64,000 nt of DNA from positions 1-64,000 of the forward strand of contig CANNZV010001112.1 of NCBI GenBank assembly GCA_947561585.1. Reading direction: 5' to 3'. Shown here in pieces: positions 34,151-45,281 of the stretch (the first letter of the stretch is position 1; every line of letters begins with the position of its first letter). The DNA is from Caprella mutica. Taxonomy: Eukaryota > Arthropoda > Malacostraca > Amphipoda > Caprellidae. The translations under genes were made by a program, and so were the position numbers. The notes beneath the pieces were generated by a model. The model did not search any database. It saw nothing but the letters and a program-made list of their open reading frames with translations, and was not told the DNA's origin.

Positions 34151-34852
34151 CTAAACTTACATGGCCGTTTTTAGGAACATTGTAAGGCCGGAATTAGGGG
34201 CTGTACTGGCCGGATTAAGGGGGGAATGGATAAGCAAGAAATATTTATTAATAAATAATTAATTGTATATATAAATCATAAAACTGTGATTCATTAATGT
34301 TCGTTAACAATTTGTTAATCACTATGTGAATAAGGCTCACATTGATAGCCAGTGAAATTAAATGAATCCAATCTTTAGAGATCGGGGTCTCTTAAGTGGC
34401 CGGAATTTGATACAGTTACCCTACCGTCAGGCCCTGGCGTCAGACATGAATTTGATACGACAAATTCGACAATTAGGTACCTATCAAATTCACTCCATTT
34501 ATCATTAATCTGTATTCAAATTACCTATCTAATAGAATGTACAGTGGTGCGCCGTCCTGGTGTGCGCCGCTCAGCTTTTAGATACGTATCCCCTCCTGGT
34601 CACCAACTCCGAAGAAGATAATTTGATTTGGTTGTTGCTGGTGGTTCGCCTATGGCCCTATGCCCTATCGTTCCCAAATTTTCTGCACTCTGCCTAATTA
34701 AGGTTAGGTTACTAAATTAGTGGAATTGTCTTTGTCACTGATAGATCTTTGATAGAAAATAAAGATCTTTGATCTTTTGTGAAAACCTACTATAGTATTA
34801 AGACACTTAGTTAGATCGGAAGTCATCTGCTGCCTGCTGGTCAAGAAAAGTG

Positions 34853-35126
34853 ACCCAAGTCTGCAGAATACGGAACATTTTTACGAGATTATCTGCAGGA
34901 GTATTTGATTAAATTTTAGAAATTGCAGATCTCTGCGGGAGATCTTGAATTAATTCCTGTGTTACCATTAATTTAGTTGCGGGTGATTTTGAATTAATTC
35001 GTATGCTACCTTTAATTTAGCTGCGGGAGATTCTGAATCTGCTGCTGAGAGTCGGAGAGTTCAGAGTACCTAGCTCTCTCTCAAGTTAAAGTCTCTGCGG
35101 GAGAAGAGACACATTCTGCATACTGG
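34853..35126. mobile_element. CCAGTCTG-clan element, A-type (old copy)
   Basis: Ends AAGTCTGCAGAATACG and ATTCTGCATACTGG, with flanks GAAAAGTG / GAAAAGTC. The interior has several CTGCGGGAGA motifs and AATTCCTGTGTTACCATTAA. This is the A-type pattern; the ends carry mutations, consistent with an older copy. Confidence 0.6.
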
Positions 35127-35262
35127 GAAAAGTCCAATATTAACTTTGTATTATTTTCTTTTCTGTTTAGAGATTCTAGATAAAGTACTTAAGAATCTGG
35201 GTAGATATTTAGATACTTACCAATTCCCTAAAGTTGGTAGTGGCTGTAGCGCTCTGCCGAAC

Positions 35263-35528
35263 CCTGTTTTAAAGTGTGGACAAAGTCGCCAGTATATTGG
35301 CGACTTTTAAGAGGTTAAATAAGTTGAAAAACATGTAAATAACAAGTAAATCACTCACAAAATAGTCTTAAGAGATGCACATGCATCAGACATGAAGTTT
35401 AAGGATGTTTTCAAGTGTAAAATTGTCACTTGGGAGTCAAATTACTCATTTAAAGTACCTTAAATGTGACGACCTGTGTCAATTTTCTCACTAAACTGGC
35501 GACTTTCCTGCCACACTTTGAAACATGG
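35263..35528. mobile_element. CATGTTT-family small element (copy 1)
   Basis: Ends CCTGTTTTAAAGTGTGG and CCACACTTTGAAACATGG, flanked by CTGCCGAAC (35254-35262) and CTGCCGAAG (35529-35537), a 9-bp duplication with one mismatch. The next copy is at 36296-36564. A duplication of about 9 bp fits a MULE-type element, but no transposase is present. Confidence 0.65.
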
Positions 35529-35638
35529 CTGCCGAAGGCCTAACTTCCATCGAGGGCATCGACATCGGCCAGAGGCAGTGTCCTAAGGAGTAAGGACCCA
35601 AGCTGTGAACCTCCACACGGAGACAAGCACCTTACTTA

Positions 35639-36713
35639 GCCAGTCTGCAGAATATGAAACATTTTTCCAAGACTCTCTGCAGGAGATATTGATTGAAGTT
35701 TAGAAATCTGAAATTGGAGATCTCTGCGGGAGATCTTGAATTAATTCCTATGTTACCATCCAAGTAAAATAGTACGGCTCATAAACTCTTCATTTGTCTC
35801 TCCAGTTCTCTTCTAAAATCACCAAATATCTGTCCAAAATGATCAAATTATCATAAATTCTCTCCAAAACAACATTATAGCATAGGAGAAAATTAGATAT
35901 TTCTCACCATTTGTAATTGAAGGGCTCAAAATAACTGTCACAAACTCGCCATTAAAATGGTGAGTTTGGTTAGGTTTTTTTAGCTGCGGGCCAGTCTGAA
36001 AAGAAGGCTTCCTCAGACCCAGGATTTTTAACAGAAATTGGGGTTTGGGCGCAGCAAATAACATGGGAAGATAGGAATTAAATAGGACTTGGGCGCAGGA
36101 TTAATCAACAAATCCTGCTGTACCCAGACTGTAGGAACTGGTATACTGTTCTCCAAGAAATCCTCTATTTTGGCTTCTGTTCTCAGTAAAATACATGTAA
36201 ATATAGGAGGAAATTAAGGATTGTTTGCACAGAAAATATTAAAAATGTCCCATATTCTGCAGACTGGTGCTGTACTTTTCAGAATGGGCTGCGGGCCATG
36301 TTTTAAAGTATGGACAAAGTTGCCAGTATATTGGTGACTTTTGAGGGTTTAAATAATTGGAAAACCTGTAAATAACAAGTAAATCACTTCTTAAATAGTC
36401 TCACGAGATACAGATGCATCAGACATGAAGCATAAGGATGTTTTCAAGTTTAATATCTTAACTAGGAAGCCAAAATTCTCCTTTAAAGTATCTTAAATGA
36501 CCTGGATCCATTTTCTCACAAAACAGTCTAAACTGGCGACTTTCCTGCCATACTTTAAAACATGGGCTGCGGGAGATTTTGAATTAATTCCTATGTTACC
36601 ATTAATTTAGCTGCGGGGGATTCTGAATCTGCTACAGTGCTACTGAGAGTCAGAGAGTAACTGTCTCTCAAATTAAAATCTCTGCGGGAGAAGAGACGCA
36701 TTCTGCAGACTGA
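35639..36713. mobile_element. A-type clan element, split by further insertions
   Basis: The left end CCAGTCTGCAGAATATG at 35639 continues as A-type sequence to about 35759. A-type sequence resumes at about 36565 and ends ATTCTGCAGACTG near 36713. The middle holds unresolved material with further CCAGTCTG and CAGACTGG junctions (about 35999, 36126, 36267) and a CATGTTT-family copy. The internal order of the oldest insertions could not be resolved by eye. Confidence 0.5.
36296..36564. mobile_element. CATGTTT-family small element (copy 2)
   Basis: Ends CATGTTTTAAAGTATGG and CCATACTTTAAAACATG, flanked by GGCTGCGGG on both sides. It is inserted in an A-type element at its TAGCTGCGGG motif. About 85% similar by eye to copy 1, sharing TTGGTGACTTTTGAG / TTGGCGACTTTTAAG and ATGCATCAGACATGAAG. 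Confidence 0.7.
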
Positions 36714-36791
36714 GTCTGCTGAATTTGGGACATTTTTAACATTTTCTGTGTGAACAATCCTTAATTTCCTCCTATATCTATATGTATTTTA

Positions 36792-37279
36792 ACAGTCTGT
36801 ATTTCGTGGTAATGTCCACCGACATGTCGGTGGAATTTTTTCCCTTGGAATATAATATTCTAGCGAAGTCAGTGGATTTTTATTAATTTATTCCTATGTT
36901 ACCCAGTCTGTAGGCTCTGTATTTGGTGCACAAAATCCCACTAACTTTTTCAAAAAGCTGAAAAAATCCATCATATATTTCCATTAATTTGACTGATCCA
37001 CCAACAGTTTTCCAATTTTTCCTCTGAAAATTAATGGTAACATAGGAATAAATAGCTAAAAATCTACTGACTTTGCCAGAATATGATTTTCAATGGGGAA
37101 AAAATTCCACCGACATGTCAGTGGAAATTACCACGAAATACAGACTGGTATGTTACCATTAATTTTCGGTGGAAAATGGGTAAAATGTTGGTGGATCAGT
37201 CAAATTACTAGAAAATTTATGGTGGAGTTTTTCAGCTTTTTCTAAAAGTCAGTGGAATTATGTGCACCAAATACAGACT
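36792..37279 (-). mobile_element. C-type clan element (outer)
   Basis: Ends ACAGTCTGTATTTCGTGG and CCAAATACAGACTGG with a perfect 8-bp duplication GTATTTTA (36784-36791 and 37280-37287). It is interrupted by another C-type element at its ATTCCTATGTTAC motif. Contains the dyad CCACCGACATGTCGGTGG. Confidence 0.75.
36903..37148 (+). mobile_element. C-type clan element (inner, 246 bp)
   Basis: Starts CCAGTCTGTAGGCTCTG, ends CGAAATACAGACTGG, with a perfect 8-bp duplication TATGTTAC (36895-36902, 37149-37156). It is inserted in a same-type element in opposite orientation, a self-insertion. The core TTAATGGTAACATAGGAAT is shared with A-type elements. Confidence 0.85.
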
Positions 37280-37349
37280 GGGTATTTTACTGAGAACAGA
37301 AGCCAAAATAGAGGATTTATTAATTATCGGAGAACACTTTACGGGTCCA

Positions 37350-37619
37350 TACAATTACTGGAACGGACCATGAACGGAACACTTTTCCAAGACTCTCTGC
37401 GGGAGTTTTTTATTGAATTTTAGAATTTGGATATCTCTGCGGGAGATCTTGAATTAATTCCTATGTTACCATTAATTTAGCTGCGGGAGATTTTGAATTA
37501 ATTCCTATGTTACCATTAATTTAGCTGAGGGAGATTCTGAATCTGCTACTGAGAGTCAGAGAGTAACTGTCTCTCAAATTCAAATCTCTGCGGGAAAAGA
37601 GAGACATTCTGCAGACTGG
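37350..37619. mobile_element. A-type clan element, left-truncated
   Basis: A-type body (CTCTGCGGGAG motifs, TTAATTCCTATGTTACCATT twice) ending ATTCTGCAGACTGG at 37619. The left terminus is missing. It is followed by two to three copies of a CGGAACGGTACATGAATTAC-like unit up to 37678. Confidence 0.6.
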
Positions 37620-37847
37620 CCGGAACGGTACATGAATTACCGGATCGGTACATGAATTACATTATTACCGGAACGGAGCCAGTCTGCAAAATATGTCTCT
37701 TCTGATAAAACATAGGTTAAATGAACAGTGGTTTTTACAAGTTTAAAAGTATAAGTTTATTATAAGTGATTAATATAGGAGAACCCTCTTCGATGCTCTG
37801 TAGACAACTGTCTGTCAACAGACACTAGTATGATTAAACATGGCACT

Positions 37848-38086
37848 CATGTTTCAGAGGGTGGAAAATTGTAAGCCAATTTTTGAGCCAAAATTTCATG
37901 AAAATTCTAATCCAAGCCAATTTGGCTCATTTTTTGAAGATTTCAAACCAAAATTAACATGGGAAGTTGGGAACATAGGAATTAATTCAAAATTTTTAGC
38001 CAATTAGACTTATCTGTCATCTGAGTTTTGACCTCTTGAAATTTAAGCCAATTAATTGGCTTTAACTGACATACTCTGTAACATGG
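37848..38086. mobile_element. CATGTTT-family small element (copy 3)
   Basis: Ends CATGTTTCAGAGGGTGG and CATACTCTGTAACATGG, flanked by CATGGCACT / CATGGCATT, about 9 bp with one mismatch. The body has repeated AAGCCAATTTTTGAGCC and the complement GGCTTTAAC-type motifs. Inserted in the Copia 3' LTR; the undisrupted 5' LTR shows the original site. Confidence 0.65.
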
Positions 38087-38104
38087 CATGGCATTTATAT
38101 AATG

Positions 38105-38319
38105 CCAGTCTGCAGAATGCGTCTCTTCTCCCGCAGATATTTAATTTGGGAGACAGTTACTCTCTAACTCTCAGTAGCAGATTCAGAATCTCCCGCAGCT
38201 AAATTAATGGTAACATAGGAATTAACTGAAGATCTCTCTCAGAGATCTCTAATTTCTAAATTTCAATCAAAAACTCCTGCAGAGAGTTGGGGAAAAATGT
38301 TCCATATTCTGCAGACTGG
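38105..38319. mobile_element. A-type clan element (215 bp)
   Basis: CCAGTCTGCAGAATGCG to ATATTCTGCAGACTGG with a perfect 8-bp duplication ATATAATG on both sides. Internal CTCCCGCAG motifs and TTAATGGTAACATAGGAATT. Inserted in the Copia LTR, so younger than Copia. Confidence 0.9.
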
Positions 38320-38361
38320 ATATAATGCTAAACAGGAAACAAATATACAAGTTTACAACAC

Positions 38362-38809
38362 CCAGTCTGCAGAATAATGAGAATATGGGAAATATTTGGG
38401 ATCCAGTCTGCAAAGCATGCACAATCAGTCTCCAGATATTTAATTTTTATGGCAATTTTTCTCCAAAGATTTTCAAATTTCTCTCCAAAATGGCCAAAAA
38501 TCTCAAAATACTATCCAATAATTTATAATTACATGTAAACTTAGGAATCAATTAGAAAATTGTCGCCGAATAATTCAGGAGACCAATTTATAGGCCTCAA
38601 TAGTCACCGGATAAAATTCACAACTTCATGCATCTTTTGCAGACTGGTTTGGGATATTCTCTCTGGACAATTTTGAATTAATTCCTATATCTACATTAAT
38701 TTTGCTACTAACACTTCTGATTAATTCCCTATATTTACATTAATTTTTCTACAAACAGAATAAGAGATCTCTACGAACACTTTACCAGAGGGCAGAGTCT
38801 GCAGACTGG
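38362..38809. mobile_element. A-like clan element carrying a nested B-type
   Basis: Ends CCAGTCTGCAGAATAATG and GAGTCTGCAGACTGG with a perfect 8-bp duplication TACAACAC. The own sequence is about 200 bp once the nested element (38403-38647) is removed. The TTAATTCCTATATCTACATT core is a variant of the shared clan core. Confidence 0.85.
38403..38647. mobile_element. B-type clan element (245 bp)
   Basis: CCAGTCTGCAAAGCATGCAC to CATCTTTTGCAGACTGG with a perfect 8-bp duplication TTTGGGAT. Body with AATTTCTCTCCAAAATGGCC and TTACATGTAAACTTAGGAAT. Third level of nesting below Copia. Confidence 0.9.
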
Positions 38810-38849
38810 TACAACACGAGTCATAGCTAGAACCAGGAAATGTTATCAT

Positions 38850-39077
38850 CCAGTTTGAAAAGCATGCACAACTTTTTGGGGAAATTTTTCTCTAAAGATT
38901 TTCAAATTTGTCTCCATAATGGCTAAAAAATCTCAAAATACTCTCCAATAATTACATGTAAACATAGGAATCAATTAAAAAATTGTCGCAGGAGAATTCA
39001 GGAGACTAATTCAAGGCCTCAATAGTTGCTGCCTTGCCGGATAAACTTCACAACGTCATGCATCTTTTGCAGATTGG
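38850..39077. mobile_element. B-type clan element (228 bp)
   Basis: CCAGTTTGAAAAGCATGC to CATCTTTTGCAGATTGG with a perfect 8-bp duplication GTTATCAT. Same body as 38403-38647 with small differences. Confidence 0.88.
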
Positions 39078-39188
39078 GTTATCATAAGACAATTATGCTG
39101 AGCTGTTAATATTATAAAATACATTATCTAAACACAACATATGCAAAATATAAACATTAAACAATAACTAAGTGCGACTTATACAACA

Positions 39189-39206
39189 ATCTCCTTCTCA
39201 GTTCTC
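39189..39206 (-). promoter_or_regulatory. Copia polypurine tract
   Basis: Read on the minus strand, GAGAACTGAGAAGGAGAT immediately precedes the 3' LTR start TGTTGTATAAG. A purine-rich tract at this position primes plus-strand DNA synthesis in LTR elements. Confidence 0.7.
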
Positions 39207-39213
39207 ACACGAG

Positions 39214-40500
39214 TTATACATTTATCATTCCAATCAACTTAACTAGTTTGTTAACTCTATCAGCAGGTAGTAGCTTGGTAAACACATCAACCAACATTTC
39301 CTCACTAGCACAATATTTAAGTTCAATTTCATTTGAGGACACTAAGTCTCGAACATAATGATACTTAATGTCGATGTGTTTTGTATGAGGATGATTTTTA
39401 GTAAGACATTAGCAGACTGATCCTCAAACAAAACTACTGAAGAATTTCAGATCCCTCAAGATCTAGAGAAATACCGCTTCTTGAGCAGCGCCAGAAAGAG
39501 ATACTTATTCAGCTTCTGCTGTTGAAAGGGCTACACAAGTTTGTTTGACAGACTGCCATGAGATTATAGAATCATTTAACAAGAACAGTATTCTGATGTA
39601 CTCTTTCTATCATTTCTGTCACCAGCCCAGTCGGCGTCAGAATAACCTACTAATTCTAGTACCCTTCAGATATCGGAAAATTAGTTTAACAGCTGTCCAG
39701 TGTTTACTATTTGGTTTGGAACAAAATTTAGAAACATTTCTAACAGCATATGTAATGTCAGGTCTAGTCTTGGTAGATAAGTATAGTAATGAGCCTACTG
39801 AAGATTGGTACCTATTCGCATCAACCAATTCACATTCATCTAAAGTTTGTTCAAGATAGGAGCTAACTTCAGCTGGTGTGGACACTGGTTTACAATTATT
39901 GAAATCAAATCTATTCAAGTGATTTGACAAAAGCTTTTTTAAGGCAATTTTACCATTAGTTTGTATAACATTTACACCTAAGAACTGTCCTAAGTCTTTC
40001 ATCTCAAATTTAGAACTCAAATCAGCTTTGATTTTTGTCAATTCATTATTGTGCTTACATGCTATAATTATACCATCTCACTACATATACAGACACAATA
40101 CATGGAATATCATTAATCATCTTAACATAGATACAGGGTTTGCATTAAGATTGAACAAAGTCTAAGGTTTTAAGATAAGCATCAAAAAAATCATTCCAAC
40201 ATTTTGGTGACCGTTTAAGTCCATACATTGATTTATTTAATTTACATACAAGATGCTCTTTTCCCTTTTTAACATAGCCAGTAGGTTGTTGCATAAAGAC
40301 ATTCTCTTTGAGTTCTCCATACAAAAATGCAGAATTAACATCCATGTGGTGAACTATTAAATTATGTTTAGCTGCCAACGATAACAAAGTTCGCACAGAT
40401 TCAAAAATAACTATGGGTGCGAAAGTTTCTTCATCTATTCCAAATCTCTGTGAGAACCCTTGTGCTACTAATCTAGCCTTATAAGAGCTTATTTAACCAT
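39214..40500 (-). pseudogene. Copia reverse transcriptase and RNase H region
   Basis: The minus-strand frames give a Copia-type reverse transcriptase (RVT_2) start with VHHMDVNSAFLYGELKENVF and KSMYGLKRSPKCWN (40145-40396). After a break comes KFEMKDLGQFLGVNV and YLSTKTRPDITYAV (39637-40041). RNase H then follows with VALSTAEAE and AAQEAVFL, ending near 39214 with VDVFTKLLPADRVNKL. The catalytic YVDD-type site near 40085 is disrupted by an indel that shifts the frame, and there are several stops. Not functional as read. Confidence 0.88.
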
Positions 40501-42050
40501 CGTGTCCTAATTTACGTTTAAACACCTATAGAGTTAATTACATTCATGTTCGAGTTAGGCTCGACTAGTTCAAAAACTTTATGCCTATCAAAAGCATCTA
40601 ATTCACGCTCCATGGCTAGCTGCCATTCAGAAGATTCAAGACTACACCTAGCTTCCTCTACAGTATTGGGTTCAGTCATCATTTTACTAACGAAACCTTC
40701 TTCTTCAGAAAAATCTCATTCACTATACTGGTCAGGTGCCCCACGCACTCGATTAGACTGTCTTAGCACAGGTTGCACCTCTGGTTGTTCATCAGCTGGT
40801 TTAACCACCTGTAATTCAACAGATGGTTGAATTATGGGAAGTTCATCAGCAAGGTTGTCTTCGTCTGAATCTCCTGAAGGCGCCACCAATGGAGTGGATG
40901 GTAATTTTGGATCAATGAGCCTCTTAGGTGTCTTTGATTCATCAAAGATCACATCTCTGGAATAGAAAATTCTTTTAGTTTCAATATCATACAGCCTATA
41001 TCCCTTGGTAACTGATCCATATCCTAGTAAGCAGCAAACTTTTGCTTTGGGATCTATCTTCTTTCTCTCATCATGTGGGATATGTACATAAGAAGTACAT
41101 CCAAATACTTGGGAGATGTTTTACATTAGGTTTCCTATCGTTTAGTACTTCATATGGAGTTTTACCTAAGAATGAGTTTATACATCTGTTTCTTATATAA
41201 GTGGCAGTAGCCAGAGCTTCAGCCAAACCTAATCAAGATCTGAATCTGAGATCATACATCTTACTACTTCAATTATAGTTCAATTAAATCTTTCTGCTAC
41301 TCCATTTTGCTGTGGAGTTTTCGGAATAGATTTTTCATGAGTGATACCTTCTTTCGTTAAAAATGATTGAAACTTATTTGAGGTATATTCTCCTCCATTA
41401 TCTGAACGCCATGCCTTAATTTTTCGTTCATAATTTTTCTCTACCATTACTTTCCATTCAACAAATTTCTCAAATACGTCACTTTTATTTGCTATTAACG
41501 CGTTGCATGGTCAATAAAAGTTACAAAGTACGAGCAATTACCTATTGATGATGGGGTAATTTTACCACATACATCTGAATGAATCAAATCAAGAGGTTTA
41601 AGATTTTTCCTCCCTCCTATCGGAAACGAGCACTCATGAATTTTCCCATTACAGCAGTGTTCACAAACACCTTCTATCGCACTTAGTTTAATATTCAAAC
41701 CTATTACTAGATCCTTTCGGATCATTTTACACATATTAACCCTCCCGAAATGACCGAACCTTCTATGCCATAACATACCATTCAATTTATTTGAATCAAC
41801 AGATATCACAGCTGTATGAACTATAACATTTAAAACATACAGTTTACCAACACAGTTGGCAACAGCAATTGGTTCTCCTTTTTCATGAATTTTACAATAA
41901 TTATCAAATGTAACCGATTTATTTCTACTGGTAATTCTAGAAACTGATAGCAAATTAAAAGCTAACTGAGGCACATTCCAAACATTGGTCAGTGTGCATG
42001 TTCTACTTTTAACCCCTGGTATTTTAAGATTACCAGCAATATTACTCACA
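40500..42050 (-). pseudogene. Copia integrase and linker region
   Basis: The H and C residues of the integrase zinc-binding domain are visible (LWHRRFGHFG, then CEHCCNGKIHE; 41495-42049). The catalytic core retains the acidic positions in LIHSDVCG, WRSDNGGEY and QQNGVAERFN, with a stop right after the last motif. A proline/acid-rich linker (40716-40952) leads to the reverse transcriptase. Frameshifts near 41500 and 41120 split the frame. Confidence 0.85.
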
Positions 42051-42984
42051 GCCGTAGCTTGTAAATTAGACCCGTTTCCTACTTTAACTGTTATAGGTTT
42101 TTCTAGTTGTACAAAGTTTGAACATATAATGAGTCATCCCCACTCATATGATCTGTAGCTCCAGAATCTAGAATCCAAGAATTAACCCCAATATCTTTGC
42201 TACAGAGAGCACTAGCATAATGAGTTCTATCCTTTTTTAGGTTACTTACTTCCACTATATTAGCCCTAGATTTGAACTGTTTTGCTTGCATGTAATTCTT
42301 GTGCTTAAAACAGTCTTTCTTCATGTGACCTACTTTATTGCAATAGAAACAAATAATACTCGGCTTGCTTTTCTCTGAATCTGTAACTGCAGCTCTGTTC
42401 GATTCTACACTTAATGCTCTGTTCACATTATTTGAATCTAGTGTACTTAACTTTAATGCTTCACGTTTGAAATTTTCAGCGACTGCATTCCAAGATGGTA
42501 CAGTTGCTTGTGATTCCAATGCTGTGACAATCACATTGAACGGAGTAGGTAGTGAGGAGAGTAAACAGATGACTTGATCTTCATTACTCTCTGCTTCATC
42601 CAAAACCAAAAGTTCTTGAAAGATTTCTGTGAATTCTTTTAAATGAGCTTGAAGGTTGTCTTCTGATGTGAGCTTGAGGTTGAAAATGTATTTGCCTGAA
42701 ATACATTTTGTAGAGAATTCCAAACAGTCACTGGATTATCAGGTTCACCAATTATAAATAATTGGTGTGTTGATATAGATAAAAAGACTAGCGAATGCCT
42801 TATTTTTCCTAGTGTTAAATGCATCTCTGACAGCCTGAGTTGCTCAAGCAGCAGGATCTGTCTCTGTCCCATCAACTATTGACACTAATCCTTCTCTAAG
42901 TAGATACATTTTAACCTGTACCTTCCAAGTAGGATAATTGTTTTCAGTTAATGGGGTAATTCCCAAGAATTTATCACTAGCCAT
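42050..42984 (-). pseudogene. Copia gag and protease region
   Basis: The start ATG at 42984 (minus) opens MASDKFLGITPLTENNYPTW, a typical Copia gag N-terminus. An in-frame stop follows near 42845, and frameshifts near 42770 and 42700. The zinc knuckle CFYCNKVGHMKKDC (CX2CX4HX4C) lies near 42340-42300, and the aspartic protease motif WILDSGATDHMSG near 42180-42140. Confidence 0.88.
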
Positions 42985-43369
42985 GATATGAAAACAATTG
43001 ACAATTAATTCATAACAGAGATTTATACTTCAATGTAACTCTAAAAAACAAGTTACCACTATGCTTTAACCTCTTGGAATTATATACACAAGTCGGCTGA
43101 GCATACATCTAACTACTGATATATTTGTAGAAGATTTTTGTAAATTATTCTTGCTTTCATGAAGAATAAAATACAACTTGAGTTGAAATGCTATGTTGAT
43201 CCTATATAAAATAAATCCTGTTATCATAGCAAGCCAATCAAAAATAATCACTTAAGAATATTCACTGTATATTCTCAACAATGATATTTATAATCTTCTA
43301 CATTTTAATAAATAACCATTCAAGTCTTTCTCTACTTAACAGGTTATCTCACTTTGTAAAAACGTTTCT

Positions 43370-43384
43370 CTGAGCCCATAACCA
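43370..43384 (-). promoter_or_regulatory. Copia primer-binding site (half tRNA-iMet)
   Basis: Directly downstream of the 5' LTR the minus strand reads TGGTTATGGGCTCAG. This complements the anticodon-loop region of initiator tRNA-Met, the half-tRNA priming site known from Drosophila copia. One position differs from the GGTTATGGGCCCAG I recall. Confidence 0.75.
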
Positions 43385-44057
43385 TTGATAAAACATAGGT
43401 TAAATGAACAGTGGTTTTTACAAGTTTATTATAAGTGGTTAATATAGGAGAACCCTCAACGATGCTCTTTAGACAACTGACCCTAGTATGATTAAACATG
43501 GCACTTATATATATAATAGGGTGGAGCGAAAAAATATTTTTTTGAAATCGATTTTCTTACCACAATTTTTTTGCGGTACTATCTAGCATATTAAGGGTGA
43601 TCTAAATTTTTTTTTGATAAAATGATATCTAGAGGTTCCTCAAAGCCCTTAAAATCAGCGAATACTGTATATTACGTTAATAAAATCCATTATCCGAATT
43701 TTAAACAAAGATTGATTGATCTTTTTGAATTGCTACTACTATATTCATTAATATCACATATAAAACTAATTTCACACAAAATTTCTAAGTAATCGGTCGA
43801 TACCTAGAGGTTCCTCAATAGCCTTTTAAAGATGCGTACGTGACAAATTTGCCTCAGTATAGCGGAAGACATTGTGCGAAGTGCCCGGGTGTGTGCTGTG
43901 TGTGTCCTCATTTGAGTCGGTTTTATCATTACTGTTAAACTTATTATCATGTTTAGATACATTTATCCAAGTTTACTAGTAGATGATTTATAATTGAAAG
44001 GTTTTTTTATTACAGGATCAATGAATTAGTGGTAATATAAATAAATAAGATTATATC

Positions 44058-44927
44058 ATGGCACCAAAACCTAGAACTCGGCGGGACATAGATTGTCCTT
44101 TATTTGGTGCTCCCTGCTTCATCAGTGAAAGAGTTTTACCATCATATAAGGATGTTTTGAAACATGTTTTGTTTGAGCGAGAAGAAAAGAAAAGTGTCAA
44201 CAGAAAAGATCCGCCTATTAAGCAAATCTTCTCATCAGTAGCGGATAAATTGATTTCTCTTTGGAACGATGCATCAATTCCTTGTGTTTCTAAAGACTCA
44301 GTTATAAAGAGACTAAATAATCATTATTCAAAATATCAAGCCATAATGCGTAATATTAGCAGAATGAATGTTCCATCATTCAAACAAAAATGTGATGATT
44401 TCAAGGAAGATGCAAAAAAACTGTTTGATATTTCATGTTGCAAGTGTGTTAACTTTAGTGAATGTTCCTGCTGTAAAGAAAAGAAAGTTCCTCCGTTGGA
44501 ACAAAATTTTCTACAAGATCAGCGAACAACTAAGAGAATGGTAATAGCGAACATAGATCTCAAGGAATCTTTGAAGAAGATAAATAAGTATGCTAGGAAA
44601 AATCACGAGTACAGTCTGCTAACAAAAGTGTCAACATCAGCAGCTGAAGTTGAAACTGCACTTCCATTTTCCAGCACAGATTCAGAGTCTGCATCTGGAG
44701 ATTGTGATTATGACATTCCTGTATATGCAAATTGCAAAGATAAAACCAGAGTAAATAAACTTAAGACTCCACCATCAAAGCGAATGAAACTATCAGAATT
44801 TGCACTGGCATGTGATCGCACTGAGAAAAACCGTGATGGTTATATCAGGAGTCAAATAGAATCCAGGAGGAAACTACCCAGTTTTGAGACGAAGAAGGAC
44901 TTTGTTTTGAACGGTAATAACACTTGA
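44058..44927 (+). CDS. Intact 289-residue cysteine-containing protein of the 2.15 kb transposon
   Basis: The ATG at 44058 follows a good 3' splice site (TTTTTTATTACAG at about 44003-44015), so a 5' UTR intron is likely. The protein starts MAPKPRTRRD (basic). A helical segment with IKQIFSSVADKLISLWNDA and VIKRLNNHYSKYQAIMR follows (residues ~50-95). Then comes a Cys cluster CCKCVNFSECSCCKEKK (~126-142), which may bind metal, and FLQDQRTTKRM with IDLKESLKK (~152-175). The C-terminal part is Ser/acid-rich with a KTPPSKRMK basic patch that could be a nuclear signal. I recall similar N-terminal regions in uncharacterised animal proteins but cannot name the family. No DDE triad is visible, so it may be a DNA-binding or accessory protein, or the N-terminal part of a longer ancestral transposase. 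A donor-like GGTAATA near the stop and an acceptor TTTCAG at 44993-44998 allow splicing, but it would end almost at once. Confidence 0.7.
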   Translation: MAPKPRTRRDIDCPLFGAPCFISERVLPSYKDVLKHVLFEREEKKSVNRKDPPIKQIFSSVADKLISLWNDASIPCVSKDSVIKRLNNHYSKYQAIMRNISRMNVPSFKQKCDDFKEDAKKLFDISCCKCVNFSECSCCKEKKVPPLEQNFLQDQRTTKRMVIANIDLKESLKKINKYARKNHEYSLLTKVSTSAAEVETALPFSSTDSESASGDCDYDIPVYANCKDKTRVNKLKTPPSKRMKLSEFALACDRTEKNRDGYIRSQIESRRKLPSFETKKDFVLNGNNT

Positions 44928-45281
44928 AAGCTTAATTCTTTTAATACTGAAACATATTGAGATTCATAGTATTTAAATCTTTTTTCTTCAATTTCAGATT
45001 GACAATGATATTGAACGATATATTTCTTCATCACTAGCACTGTTTACATGCAGGAAAAAGCAATTTTAGAGAGAGGACCCATGCATGTATTTTCATTTTT
45101 AGTGCCTTTTTATGATTTTCGTTGCCTTTATAATATTATTTTGTTGGTATGCTGTATCAGAATATAAAGAGAAATCTGTAATGAATTAATTTTTTACTTC
45201 ATTTTATCTATCAATTTATCAACAGTACTTAATTTTATCACTAGCAGATGTATTTAATATGTGTTCCTATTGTTTTGAAGT

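Larger units (their letters stand above)
31380..34421. mobile_element. 3 kb pogo-like element, TA-flanked, hosting other insertions
   Basis: Left end GGGCGAAGGTATCAAATCCC then GGCCA; right end TGGCCGGAATTTGATACAGT then TACCC; TA on both sides (31378-31379, 34422-34423). The GGCCGGATTATGG motif from the ends is reiterated inside. Structure (TA, GGG...CCC, reiterated terminal motif) parallels the element at 16195-17472. Nested inside are CCCAGCAAACAT-type MITE copies and a 365-bp MITE. No intact ORF. Confidence 0.6.
37703..39188 (-). repeat. Copia 3' LTR, broken by four insertion sites
   Basis: LTR pieces are 37703-37847, 38087-38104, 38320-38361, 38810-38849 and 39078-39188. They align with the 5' LTR pieces at 43386-43511 and 45666-45828. 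Insertions between them are a CATGTTT-family element, an A-type, an A-type containing a B-type, and a B-type. Without insertions the LTR is a few hundred bases. Confidence 0.85.

Noticed and set aside
40546..40830. Plus-strand ORF over the Copia linker (also 42365-42577, 39545-39859)
   Set aside because: Antisense shadows of the minus-strand Copia polyprotein.
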